Shown here one piece after another: positions 25,926 through 34,276 of a stretch of 64,000 bases of DNA. A program made the translations under genes and the position numbers. This stretch comes from an uncultured Methylopila sp. Its GTDB lineage: Bacteria > Pseudomonadota > Alphaproteobacteria > Rhizobiales > Methylopilaceae. The DNA lies in contig CABHPB010000063.1 in assembly GCA_902168115.1 (NCBI GenBank), forward strand, positions 113,933-177,932. Direction: 5' to 3'. Below the pieces are notes generated by a model, which was not told the DNA's origin, did not search any database, and saw only the letters and a list, made by a program, of their open reading frames with translations. Position 1 is the stretch's first letter, and each line of letters opens with the position of its first letter.

Positions 25926-28900
25926 ATGTCGAGCCGCAAGACACGCAACGTCTCATTGACGCCCGAGCTCGACGCGTTCGTCGCCGACAGCGTCGCTGCG
26001 GGCGGCTACGCCGACGCCGGCGAGGTGGTCCGGGCGGGCCTCGAGGCGCTGAAGAGCGGTGGGCGAAAGGCGCGGCCGAGCTTCAAGGACTGGCCGCGCG
26101 GCGGCGGCGAGTGCGGCGCGCTGATTCGCGGCCGCGACTGGACCGGAACCGCAATCGGCCCGGTCGCCGGCTGGACGCTGGAGTTGCGGGCGACCGTCGC
26201 GAACATCGTCAACTCCCCGGTCGCCAAGGTGCTGATGTGGGGTCCGTCCCACACGATGATCTACAACGACGCCTACGCCGCGATCGCGGGCGCCAAGCAC
26301 CCCGACGCGCTCGGCGGCGCGGTCGAAGAGGTCTGGCCGGAGATCTGGGACTGGAACCGGACCATACTCGATGCGGGATTCCGCGGCGAGCTGTCGTCCT
26401 TCCACGACCAGTCCATGACCCTGCATCGGGACGGCAAGGACACGACCTTCTTCTTCGACCTGTTCTACACCCCGGTCTACGAGGCCGACGGCAGCGTCGG
26501 CGGGGTGATGTGCACGGTCGTCGACAACACCGCGCGGCTCGAGACTGAGCGCAGGCTCGCCGACAGCGAGGCGGACCTTCGCCGCGTCACCGACGCCCTG
26601 CCGATGCTGGTCGCCTATGTCGATCGCGATTTCGTCTACCGCTTCGCCAACCGCGCCTATGAGGAATGGCTCGGCGTCGCGCCGGAGGACATGGTCGGCC
26701 GAACGGTCCGCGAGGTCCTCGGCGAAGACTTCTTCGAGAGCCGCAAGGGCTGGATCGAGCAGGCGCTCTCCGGCGAGGCGCTGCGCTGCGAGGCGGCGCT
26801 GACCCACAAGGACGGCGCGCGGCGCGCCTGCGAAATCCGCTACGTGCCGGACGCCAAGTCGGACGGCTCGGTTCCCGGCGTCTACATTCTTGTCGTCGAC
26901 CTGCACGACCGCGCCGAGCGCGAGGCGAAGCTGCTCTTGAGCGACCGGCGGTTCCGGACCGCCATGGACGCCGTCCACGGGGTGCTCTGGACCAACAGCG
27001 CCGACGGGCGGATGGTCGGCGATCAGCCTGGATGGGCGGCGCTGACCGGACAGTCGATCGAAGAGTACCAAGGCTATGGCTGGGCCGCCGCCGTCCATCC
27101 AGATGACCGCGGGCCCAGCGTCGCGAGCTGGAACGAGGCGATCGCGGCCAAGAGCATGTATGTGTTCGAGCATCGCGTGCTTCGCCATGACGGCGCGTGG
27201 CGCACCTTCGCCATCCGCGCGCTGCCGATCCTCGACGAGGCCGGCGAGGTCCGGGAATGGGTCGGCGTCCATTCCGACATCACCCATCAGCGCGCCGCCG
27301 AGGACGCGCTGCGCGACCACGCCGCCAACCTCGGCCGCGAGGTCCGGCACCGCGAGCGCGCCGAGGAGCAGCTTCGCCAGCTGAACGAGACGCTCGAGGC
27401 GCGCGTCATCGCCGAGATCGAGGAGCGGCGCAGCGCGGAGGCCAAGCTCGTCCAGTCGCAGAAGCTGGAGACGATCGGCAAGCTGACCGGCGGCGTCGCG
27501 CACGACTTCAACAACCTGCTGCAGGTCGTCTCCGGCAATCTCCAGCTGCTCGGCAAGGACGTCGCCGGCAACGAACGCGCCGAGCGCCGGATCGCCAACG
27601 CCATGTCCGGCGTCTCACGCGGCGCCAAGCTCGCCGCGCAGCTGCTCGCCTTCGGCCGCCGGCAGGCGCTGGAGCCGAAGGTCGTCAACGTCGCCCGCTT
27701 CGTGCGGGAGATGGACGACATGCTTCGCCGCGCGATCGGGGAAGGGATCGAGATCGAAACGGTGCTCGGCGGCGGGCTGTGGAACACCTTCGCCGACCCG
27801 ACGCAGATCGAGAACGCCATCCTCAACCTCGCGATCAACGCGCGCGACGCGATGGACAACAGCGGCAGGCTGACCATCGAGCTGGCCAACGCTCATCTCG
27901 ACGACGACTACGCCCGAGCCCATGACGAGGTGACGGCCGGCCAGTACGTCATGCTGGCGGTCAGCGACACCGGCTGCGGCATGCCGGAGGAAATCATCGA
28001 ACAGGTGTTCGAGCCGTTCTTCTCCACCAAGGCGGAAGGCAAGGGCTCCGGCCTCGGCCTCTCGATGGTCTACGGCTTCGTCAAGCAGTCCGGCGGACAC
28101 GTGAAGATCTACTCCGAGGTCGGCCACGGCACGACCATCCGGATCTATCTGCCGCGCGCGATGGAGCCCGAGGACGTGGAGGTCGCGGTCGACGCCGGCC
28201 CTCCGTCCGGCGGGACCGAGACCGTGCTCGTGGTCGAGGACGACGACGAGGTCCGCGAGACCGCCGTGTCGATGCTGTCCGAGCTCGGCTACCGCGTGCT
28301 CAAGGCCGTGGACGCGGCGAGCGCGCTAAACGTCGTGGAAAGCGGCATCGCGATCGACGTGCTGTTCACCGACGTCGTGATGCCCGGCGCGCTGAAGAGC
28401 CCGGAGCTCGCGCGCAAGGCGCGCGAACGGCTGCCCGGCATCGCCGTGCTGTTCACCTCCGGCTACACCGAGAACTCCATCGTGCACGGCGGCAAGCTCG
28501 ACGCCGGCGTCGAGCTCCTGTCGAAGCCCTATGCGCGCGAAGCGCTGGCGCGGAAGATCCGGCACGTCCTCAGCAACCAGCGCCAGCGGACCGCCGCAGC
28601 CACGACCCCTGCCCCAGCCCCCCAGCCTGCTCCGCCTTCTCCGCCGTCCCAGACCGCCCCGGGCGGAACGGTGCTGCTGGTCGAGGACGACGCGCTCATC
28701 CGCCTGAACAGCGCGGAGATCCTTCAGAGCGCGGGCTACATCGTCATCGAGGCGGGCAGCGCCGAGGAGGCGCATCTCGCGCTCCAGACGACGCCGATCG
28801 ACGTGGTCGTGACCGACCTCAACCTGCCCGGCGCCTCCGGGGAGCATCTGGCGGCCTTCGCCCGGGAGTTGCGGCCCGCGGCGCGCGTGGTCTTCGCGAC

Positions 28901-29051
28901 CGGCGACGCGACCGCCGTGAAGCTGGAGGCAGGCGTGCAGCTGCTCACCAAGCCCTATGACGCAAGGGCGCTTCTCGCCGCCGTCGGTCATCAGCCCGGC
29001 GCGGCCGACGAGACCGCGCCGGAGCCGGCCAAGGTGAAATCCGGGGCCTGA
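25926..29051 (+). CDS. ParD-like RHH domain fused to a PAS-hybrid histidine kinase with two receivers
   Basis: A 1041-aa cytoplasmic kinase. Residues 1-45 read like a complete ParD/CopG antitoxin DNA-binding head ([14 protein letters not shown], then [16 protein letters not shown]). The normal start of this kinase class follows at about 60 ([16 protein letters not shown]). PAS domains lie at about 60-205, 212-330 and 340-455, then a coiled coil, HisKA with His526 in [11 protein letters not shown], and HATPase_c with GSGLGLSM. Receiver 1 (about 766-880) has Asp816. A Pro/Ala linker leads to receiver 2 (about 915-1025) with Asp964. ATG 25926 is in frame throughout, with no stop or shift. No parE toxin gene is adjacent, and no membrane segment is seen. 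Confidence 0.88.
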   Translation: MSSRKTRNVSLTPELDAFVADSVAAGGYADAGEVVRAGLEALKSGGRKARPSFKDWPRGGGECGALIRGRDWTGTAIGPVAGWTLELRATVANIVNSPVAKVLMWGPSHTMIYNDAYAAIAGAKHPDALGGAVEEVWPEIWDWNRTILDAGFRGELSSFHDQSMTLHRDGKDTTFFFDLFYTPVYEADGSVGGVMCTVVDNTARLETERRLADSEADLRRVTDALPMLVAYVDRDFVYRFANRAYEEWLGVAPEDMVGRTVREVLGEDFFESRKGWIEQALSGEALRCEAALTHKDGARRACEIRYVPDAKSDGSVPGVYILVVDLHDRAEREAKLLLSDRRFRTAMDAVHGVLWTNSADGRMVGDQPGWAALTGQSIEEYQGYGWAAAVHPDDRGPSVASWNEAIAAKSMYVFEHRVLRHDGAWRTFAIRALPILDEAGEVREWVGVHSDITHQRAAEDALRDHAANLGREVRHRERAEEQLRQLNETLEARVIAEIEERRSAEAKLVQSQKLETIGKLTGGVAHDFNNLLQVVSGNLQLLGKDVAGNERAERRIANAMSGVSRGAKLAAQLLAFGRRQALEPKVVNVARFVREMDDMLRRAIGEGIEIETVLGGGLWNTFADPTQIENAILNLAINARDAMDNSGRLTIELANAHLDDDYARAHDEVTAGQYVMLAVSDTGCGMPEEIIEQVFEPFFSTKAEGKGSGLGLSMVYGFVKQSGGHVKIYSEVGHGTTIRIYLPRAMEPEDVEVAVDAGPPSGGTETVLVVEDDDEVRETAVSMLSELGYRVLKAVDAASALNVVESGIAIDVLFTDVVMPGALKSPELARKARERLPGIAVLFTSGYTENSIVHGGKLDAGVELLSKPYAREALARKIRHVLSNQRQRTAAATTPAPAPQPAPPSPPSQTAPGGTVLLVEDDALIRLNSAEILQSAGYIVIEAGSAEEAHLALQTTPIDVVVTDLNLPGASGEHLAAFARELRPAARVVFATGDATAVKLEAGVQLLTKPYDARALLAAVGHQPGAADETAPEPAKVKSGA

Positions 29052-29076
29052 CGACCCGAAGCGCCGGGCGCGCCGC

Positions 29077-30024
29077 CTATTTGGCGAACTGCGTCGCGCT
29101 CTGCGACGTCGAGACCATCATGTTGTAGTCGTTGACGATCCAGGTGAGGTCGCGGCCAGCGCCCCTGCGCGCGTCGCCCTTGGCCTTCTGAAGCTTGTCG
29201 CGGAACTCCCGCAGCTTGCCGAGCAGCGATCGCGGCTGGGACTCGAAAACGAAGAACGAGTTCGAGTTGGCGGCGCCGTAGGCGTCCATCTCCTTCACCG
29301 CGCCGGCATAGGCGAGCACGGCGGCCTCGAAGGCCGGCATGGCGACGACCGGCTTCTCGTTGCTCGGCAGCAGGTCCATCACCTGGCGCGCGCGGATCAT
29401 CACGTTCGAGACGTGCCAGCGGGCCTTCCTGCCCTGCGCCTGCTCGATCGCCGAAAGCTCGGCGAGATCGCCCTTCGCCTTCTCGACCGCGAACAGCGCC
29501 TCGACCTTCGCCCGCTCGGCCTTGAAGGCGGCGCCGGCGGGCGCCAGCCGCGCATGGATCTTCTTGGCCTCGGCGAACCTGTCGTCCTTATAGTCCTGCC
29601 GCTCGTAATAGCCGTCGGCCTCGGCGACGATCGGCGCGAGCGCCTCGTAGGCCGCGATGTAGCCCGGCATCGCCGCGTCGAGCTCCGGCATCGCCGGCGC
29701 CTCGGGGATCGCGGCCTTCGCCTTCTCGATCTCGTCGCGCACGTCGTAGAGCGAATAGAGCCCGTAGACGATCCGCTCCTTGCCGGTCGGGCCGGACTTC
29801 ATGTTCACCCAGCTCTCGTAGCGGGAGAGCGATTCCGATGCGCGCAGCGTCCGGTTCAGCAGGCCGACATAGGCGTTGAGCTTGGCGATGACGGCCTGCG
29901 TCGCGTCGGACTGGGCGGCGTCCGCGCTGGACGCGCCGGCCGGATCGGCGGGCGCAGCGGTCTCGGCCCGCGCGGACGCGCTCGCGGCGAGCGCCGCCAT
30001 GACGACGAGATGCAGCAGTTTCAC
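29077..30024 (-). CDS. DUF3829 (YiiG-like) exported protein
   Basis: A 315-aa exported protein with a signal peptide (KLLHLVVMAALAASASARAE) and a mostly helical body. The opening KLNAYVGLLNRTL, then SLSRYESWV, and the late LTWIVNDYNMMV match the DUF3829/YiiG family as I remember it. It has no lipobox. GTG 30024 is preceded by GGGGGG. It is convergent with the ParD-kinase gene (25 bases apart) and divergent from the ACP gene. Function unknown; family members are periplasmic or lipoproteins. Confidence 0.75.
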   Translation of the reverse strand: MKLLHLVVMAALAASASARAETAAPADPAGASSADAAQSDATQAVIAKLNAYVGLLNRTLRASESLSRYESWVNMKSGPTGKERIVYGLYSLYDVRDEIEKAKAAIPEAPAMPELDAAMPGYIAAYEALAPIVAEADGYYERQDYKDDRFAEAKKIHARLAPAGAAFKAERAKVEALFAVEKAKGDLAELSAIEQAQGRKARWHVSNVMIRARQVMDLLPSNEKPVVAMPAFEAAVLAYAGAVKEMDAYGAANSNSFFVFESQPRSLLGKLREFRDKLQKAKGDARRGAGRDLTWIVNDYNMMVSTSQSATQFAK

Positions 30025-30259
30025 GATGCGCCCCCCAGATCGGCCTCAGGCCGACATCTTCGACTTGGTCGCATGGGCCAAGCGTCGGGTTCAATGCAAT
30101 ACGCCCGAGCGCGCCCGGCGGTAAGCCGGACCAATTCTGCGGCTCACTGAACATCACGACGTCGTGATCGAAAGCAGCCCAACAAGACACCGCTTTATAA
30201 CCGGGCGCGCCTGCACTAACTTTGCCAGGGGCGCTTAGAATTTCCGGGGGGAAGATCAG

Positions 30260-30550
30260 GTGAGCGACGTATCCGGGAGCCGCGGCTCCGCCGCCGGTCC
30301 TGTCCTGTCCGATCTCGTCGAGATCATCGAGCCTTACGCCAAGGGCTACCGGGACAACCTGCAGGCCGAAACGAAGATCGAGAAGATCGGCATCGATTCG
30401 TTCGACTTCGTCGAGATCATCTTCCAGGTCGAGGAAAAATACGGGATCGACGTGGATTATAACGCCAACTCGACCTTCTCCCGGCTCACCACCATCGGCG
30501 ATTTCGCCGACGAGATCTCCAAGCTGGTGGCGGCGAAGTCGCCTGCATGA
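30260..30550 (+). CDS. Acyl carrier protein (specialised, NodF-like)
   Basis: A 96-aa acyl carrier protein from GTG 30260, with GGGGGGAAG at 30246-30254. The phosphopantetheine site is Ser47 in GIDSFDFVEI, a variant of the usual DSL that still has the reactive Ser. The second half (EEKYGIDVDY, then FADEISKLV) is normal ACP helix II-IV. It overlaps the ketosynthase start by four bases (ATGA), so the pair is co-translated. Its sequence differs from a housekeeping AcpP, which suggests a dedicated lipid or polyketide product. Confidence 0.88.
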   Translation: MSDVSGSRGSAAGPVLSDLVEIIEPYAKGYRDNLQAETKIEKIGIDSFDFVEIIFQVEEKYGIDVDYNANSTFSRLTTIGDFADEISKLVAAKSPA

Positions 30551-31743
30551 ACCGTGTGCTGGTGACCGGCGCGGGCGTCGTCTGCGCCGCTGGCTTTTCC
30601 GTGCCGGCGTTCTGGGACTCCCTGCTCGCCGCCCGGCCGCGCTTTGCTGAAGCGAAGGCGGTTCCCGGGACCGGGATCATCGCGGCCGAAATCCTCGACG
30701 ACACGGTGATCGAGGACCTCGGGGTGAAGGCTTCGTCCTGCGACCGCAGCGCGCTGTTCGCCGTGGCGGCCGCGCGCCAGGCGCTCGCCGACGCCGGGCT
30801 CGACGGCTTCGAGCGGCCCGAGCGCGTCGCGGTCGTCATCGGCAACGGCGCCGGAGGCGTCTGCAGCATCGAGGAGCAATACGACCGGATCCATCAGAAC
30901 AACCAGGCGCGCGTCCATCCGATGACGGTGGCGCGGGCGATGGTGAGCTCCTCCGCGAGCTGGGTGTCGATGGCGACCGGCGCGCGCGGGCCCTGCTTCG
31001 TCACGTCGAGCGCCTGCGCCTCCGCGGCGCACGCCATCGGCGCGGCGTTCCAGCTGCTCCGCAGCGGCGCGGCCGACGTCGCGATCGTCGGCGGGACCGA
31101 GGCGCCGCTGTCGAACGGCGTGCTGCGGGCCTGGGACGCGATGAAGATCATGTCGTCGACGACCTGCCGCCCCTTCGCCCGCGGCCGCGATGGGCTGGTG
31201 CTGGCGGAAGGCGCCGGGCTGCTGGTGCTCGAGACCGCCGAGCACGCCGCGCGCCGCGGCCGCGCCGCCGACGTCGCGCTCGCGGGCTTCGGCTCCAACG
31301 CCGACGCCGGCAACCTCTTTACGCCCGACCCCGAGGGCATGGCGGCGGCCATGCGGCTCGCCCTCGCGGATGCGGGCCTTGCGCCGGGCCACGTCGCCTA
31401 TGTCAACGCCCACGGCACCGGCACCGCCGCGAACGACAAGCTGGAGACCGAGGCGATGAAGGCGGTGTTTGGAGCCGACAGCTGCCCGCCGATCTCGTCG
31501 ATCAAGGGCGTCACCGGCCACACGCTCGGCGCCGCCGGCGCGCTCGAGGCGATCGCGACCGTGCTCGCCATCCGCAACAACGTCGCCCCGCCGACGGCCA
31601 GCTACGACGAGCCCGACCCGGACTGTGATCTCGACTACGTCCCGAACGCGCCGCGCGACATGGCGATCGACGTCGCCTTGTCGAACTCCTTCGCCTTCGG
31701 CGGCCTGAACGCCTCGCTGGCGTTCGCGAGGACGCGCGACTGA
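30547..31743 (+). CDS. Beta-ketoacyl-ACP synthase (FabF/NodE-like)
   Basis: A 398-aa condensing enzyme. The catalytic triad is intact: Cys157 in SSACASAAHAIG, His289 in NAHGTGT and His325 in VTGHTLGAAG. It would extend acyl chains carried on the ACP encoded just upstream (4-base overlap). The ACP plus ketosynthase arrangement parallels nodFE of rhizobia, where the pair makes a special fatty acyl group, but no nod genes are seen here. No reductase, dehydratase or acyltransferase is adjacent, so other fatty-acid enzymes must be shared. The product is unknown. Confidence 0.9.
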   Translation: MNRVLVTGAGVVCAAGFSVPAFWDSLLAARPRFAEAKAVPGTGIIAAEILDDTVIEDLGVKASSCDRSALFAVAAARQALADAGLDGFERPERVAVVIGNGAGGVCSIEEQYDRIHQNNQARVHPMTVARAMVSSSASWVSMATGARGPCFVTSSACASAAHAIGAAFQLLRSGAADVAIVGGTEAPLSNGVLRAWDAMKIMSSTTCRPFARGRDGLVLAEGAGLLVLETAEHAARRGRAADVALAGFGSNADAGNLFTPDPEGMAAAMRLALADAGLAPGHVAYVNAHGTGTAANDKLETEAMKAVFGADSCPPISSIKGVTGHTLGAAGALEAIATVLAIRNNVAPPTASYDEPDPDCDLDYVPNAPRDMAIDVALSNSFAFGGLNASLAFARTRD

Positions 31744-31765
31744 GGGCGCGCGAGAGTGCAGCGCC

Positions 31766-34096
31766 CTAGATGATGAGGAAGTCCTCGGAGGTGAGCGCCG
31801 GCGCGCCCTTGAGCTCGGCGAACAGCACGGCGTTCGACTTGCCGCCGCCATCCGCGTCGTAGAACAGCTCGCCGCTCTTGCCGTCATAGACAAGCCGGTC
31901 GTCGCCATCGACGGCGCCCTTGGCGATGTCCTTGAACGCGCTCTCCTTCAGTCCACCCCTGGCGAGGCCTGCGAAGACGTCGCGATCAAGCGCGATCAGG
32001 TCGTTCCCTTTGCCGAAGTCGACGATCAAATCGACGTTGCTCTCTTCGAGCCGGCTCGTAAACATGAAGACGTCGCCGCCGGCGCCGCCATGAAGTTCGT
32101 CGGCGCCGCCGAGCCCGTCGATCTGGTTGGCGCCCTTGTTCCCCCAGATCTCGTTCGCGAGACTGTTTCCGGTCCCGATGAGATCGCCGCCGCCGGAAAG
32201 CCGCAGGATCTCGATTTCCGCCTTGAGCGTGTAATCGACGCTCGTCTTGATCGTGTCGGTCCCGTCGAACTGAAATTCTCTGATCACGTCCAGAGCATCC
32301 TCGACGATGTAGAGGTCGTCGCCGGCTCCCCCTTTCAGCGTGTCCTTGCCGGTGCCGCCGACGAGAGTGTCCTCGCCCGCGTTTCCGATCGTCCGGTCGT
32401 CGCCCAGAAGAAAATCGTTTCCGCCCGAACCCTCGAGCCGGTCGTCGCCGCCAGAACCGATGATCGTGTCGTCGCCGGCGCCGCTCCGAGTCCGCTCCGA
32501 CGCGTCCGTCCCGAGCACATTCACTCTTTGCGCGAGCAACTTGGCCGCCAGATCAAGATCGCCGCCCGCCGAGAGCTCCAGCTTGATCGGCCCGTCATGG
32601 CCGGAACGGGCGTCCCGGATCGAGTCGAAACTCGCCAACTGCTCGGCCGTGGCGCGCACGGCGGCGCCGCGGACGGTCAATGTCTCGACGTCCGCGATTG
32701 AAAGCGCAGAAATATCGATCGTCGGCCTCGGGAAATCGCCTTCGACGACCAGTTCGTCCTCGCCCGCGCCGCCGTCGACCGTACCACTCGCGCTACGCCC
32801 CAGCTCGATCGAATCGTCGCCCCCGTCGCCAAAAAGGCGATCGGATCCCGCGCTGAAAACGAGACGATCGGAGCCGAGGCCGCCGTGCACAACGTCGTCG
32901 CCTTTGCCGGCGTCGATCACGTCGTCGCCTGCGCCTGACGTGATGACGTCGGCTTTGGCGGTTCCGATGATCTGGGCGCGATTGACCCCGAGTTGATCCG
33001 TCAGGTCGAGCTCGCCCGAGCCGGACAGAATTATGTTGGCGAAATCCTCGGGCGAGGTGGCCGATATGACGGAAAACGAGTTGAGCTCAGCCGCGGTCGC
33101 CGTGATCGTCCGCTCGATGCGCAGTTCCTCAAGGCCAGCCAGAGACGCCTTGCTGATCCCGCCCTGAACGACGAGGACGTCGTATCCCTCTCCACCGTCG
33201 AGCACGGCGGATTGAACGACGTTGCCGACGCGGATGATGTCGTCTCCGCTGCCTGCATCGACCCTGAAGCGTTCGCCTGCGATGAAGATGTCGTCGGCGC
33301 CCTCGCCGCCGAGCAGGGTGCTGTTCCCGTCCGAGCCGATGATGGTGTCGTCGCCGCCGCGGCCTTCGATGCGGTCGCCGCCCGAGAACGACTGGATGCT
33401 GTCGTCGCCCTCGCCGACAATGATCGTCTGGCCGCCGGCGGTCGACGACCGCAGAAAGACCGACGTGTTTCCGAGCTGACTGTGGATATCGACGCCCTCG
33501 GAGACGCGGAGGCCGACCTGCGCTCCAGGCTCCAGAGATCTGATGATCGAAAACTCTTCGAGGAGCGTCCCGGAAGCGTCGACGTAGCCGTCGACCTCGA
33601 GGATTTCGACATTGGCGATGCTGGCAGCGTCCAGCGATCCATGCGTCCGCAGACGATCGACGCCGTCGCCGCCGTCAATCGTGCACTCGACAGGGTCGAT
33701 GTAGATCAGGTCGTCGCCGCTTCCCGCCTGGATCAGGTTCGATCCCTGGAAACCGTAGGCGGTTTCGATCGTGTCGTTCCCCGCGCCGCCGATAAGCGTG
33801 TCGTGGAACCATCCGACGATGTGATCGTCGCCGTCACCTCCGTCGAGCATGTTGGAAGTGATGAATCCGGACAGCTGCGCCGAAGAACTCACCAGCTTGT
33901 CGGCGCCTGCGCCGCCGACAAGCACGCTGCCGACGCCTCCCGCCACCAGCAGGTCGTCGCCCTCGCCTCCGTCGATGAAGTCGGCCTTGTAGCCTCCCGT
34001 CAGCGTATCGTCGCCGCCCAGGCCGAGGATGACGTTGCTCTCACGCAGAACGCCGCTGAGCACATCGTCGTTCTCAGTTCCTCTAATCTCAGCCAC
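31766..34096 (-). CDS. Large RTX (hemolysin-type calcium-binding) protein, paralog 1
   Basis: A 776-aa acidic protein built from RTX nonapeptides (GGxGxDxLx) interleaved with about 80-residue beta modules. The modules recur with the pattern 'NVExLxVxG ... ATAxxLxSF' at several places. It starts MAEIRGTENDDVLSG from GTG 34096, with AGGAAG upstream, and has no signal peptide. The C-terminus (DRDVFAGLARGGLKESAFKD, then LFYDADGGGKSNAV and a final SEDFLII) is the type I secretion signal region of RTX proteins. It binds calcium after export; no enzymatic domain is visible. Its closest relative is the next gene. Confidence 0.88.
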   Translation of the reverse strand: MAEIRGTENDDVLSGVLRESNVILGLGGDDTLTGGYKADFIDGGEGDDLLVAGGVGSVLVGGAGADKLVSSSAQLSGFITSNMLDGGDGDDHIVGWFHDTLIGGAGNDTIETAYGFQGSNLIQAGSGDDLIYIDPVECTIDGGDGVDRLRTHGSLDAASIANVEILEVDGYVDASGTLLEEFSIIRSLEPGAQVGLRVSEGVDIHSQLGNTSVFLRSSTAGGQTIIVGEGDDSIQSFSGGDRIEGRGGDDTIIGSDGNSTLLGGEGADDIFIAGERFRVDAGSGDDIIRVGNVVQSAVLDGGEGYDVLVVQGGISKASLAGLEELRIERTITATAAELNSFSVISATSPEDFANIILSGSGELDLTDQLGVNRAQIIGTAKADVITSGAGDDVIDAGKGDDVVHGGLGSDRLVFSAGSDRLFGDGGDDSIELGRSASGTVDGGAGEDELVVEGDFPRPTIDISALSIADVETLTVRGAAVRATAEQLASFDSIRDARSGHDGPIKLELSAGGDLDLAAKLLAQRVNVLGTDASERTRSGAGDDTIIGSGGDDRLEGSGGNDFLLGDDRTIGNAGEDTLVGGTGKDTLKGGAGDDLYIVEDALDVIREFQFDGTDTIKTSVDYTLKAEIEILRLSGGGDLIGTGNSLANEIWGNKGANQIDGLGGADELHGGAGGDVFMFTSRLEESNVDLIVDFGKGNDLIALDRDVFAGLARGGLKESAFKDIAKGAVDGDDRLVYDGKSGELFYDADGGGKSNAVLFAELKGAPALTSEDFLII

Positions 34097-34276
34097 CGCT
34101 CAGCTTCCTACGCTATTCGGAAAATCGAACGCGCGTTGCCTGCGACGCCCCTCAAACACAGCAGTCGCGACAACGATCGTCTCTCAGTCGTCACAAGAAC
34201 CGCTCGGCTGCAGCACATGGCGAGTGGCGCGTTTCTTTCCCGCCGCTATGGCTTGGCAAGATGGCGGTCGCATTCG

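Noticed and set aside
25926..26100. A separate parD gene followed by a kinase gene, i.e. a sequencing frameshift
   Set aside because: The frame is continuous from the ParD-like part into the PAS region with consistent codon use and no stop. Only resequencing could change this view.
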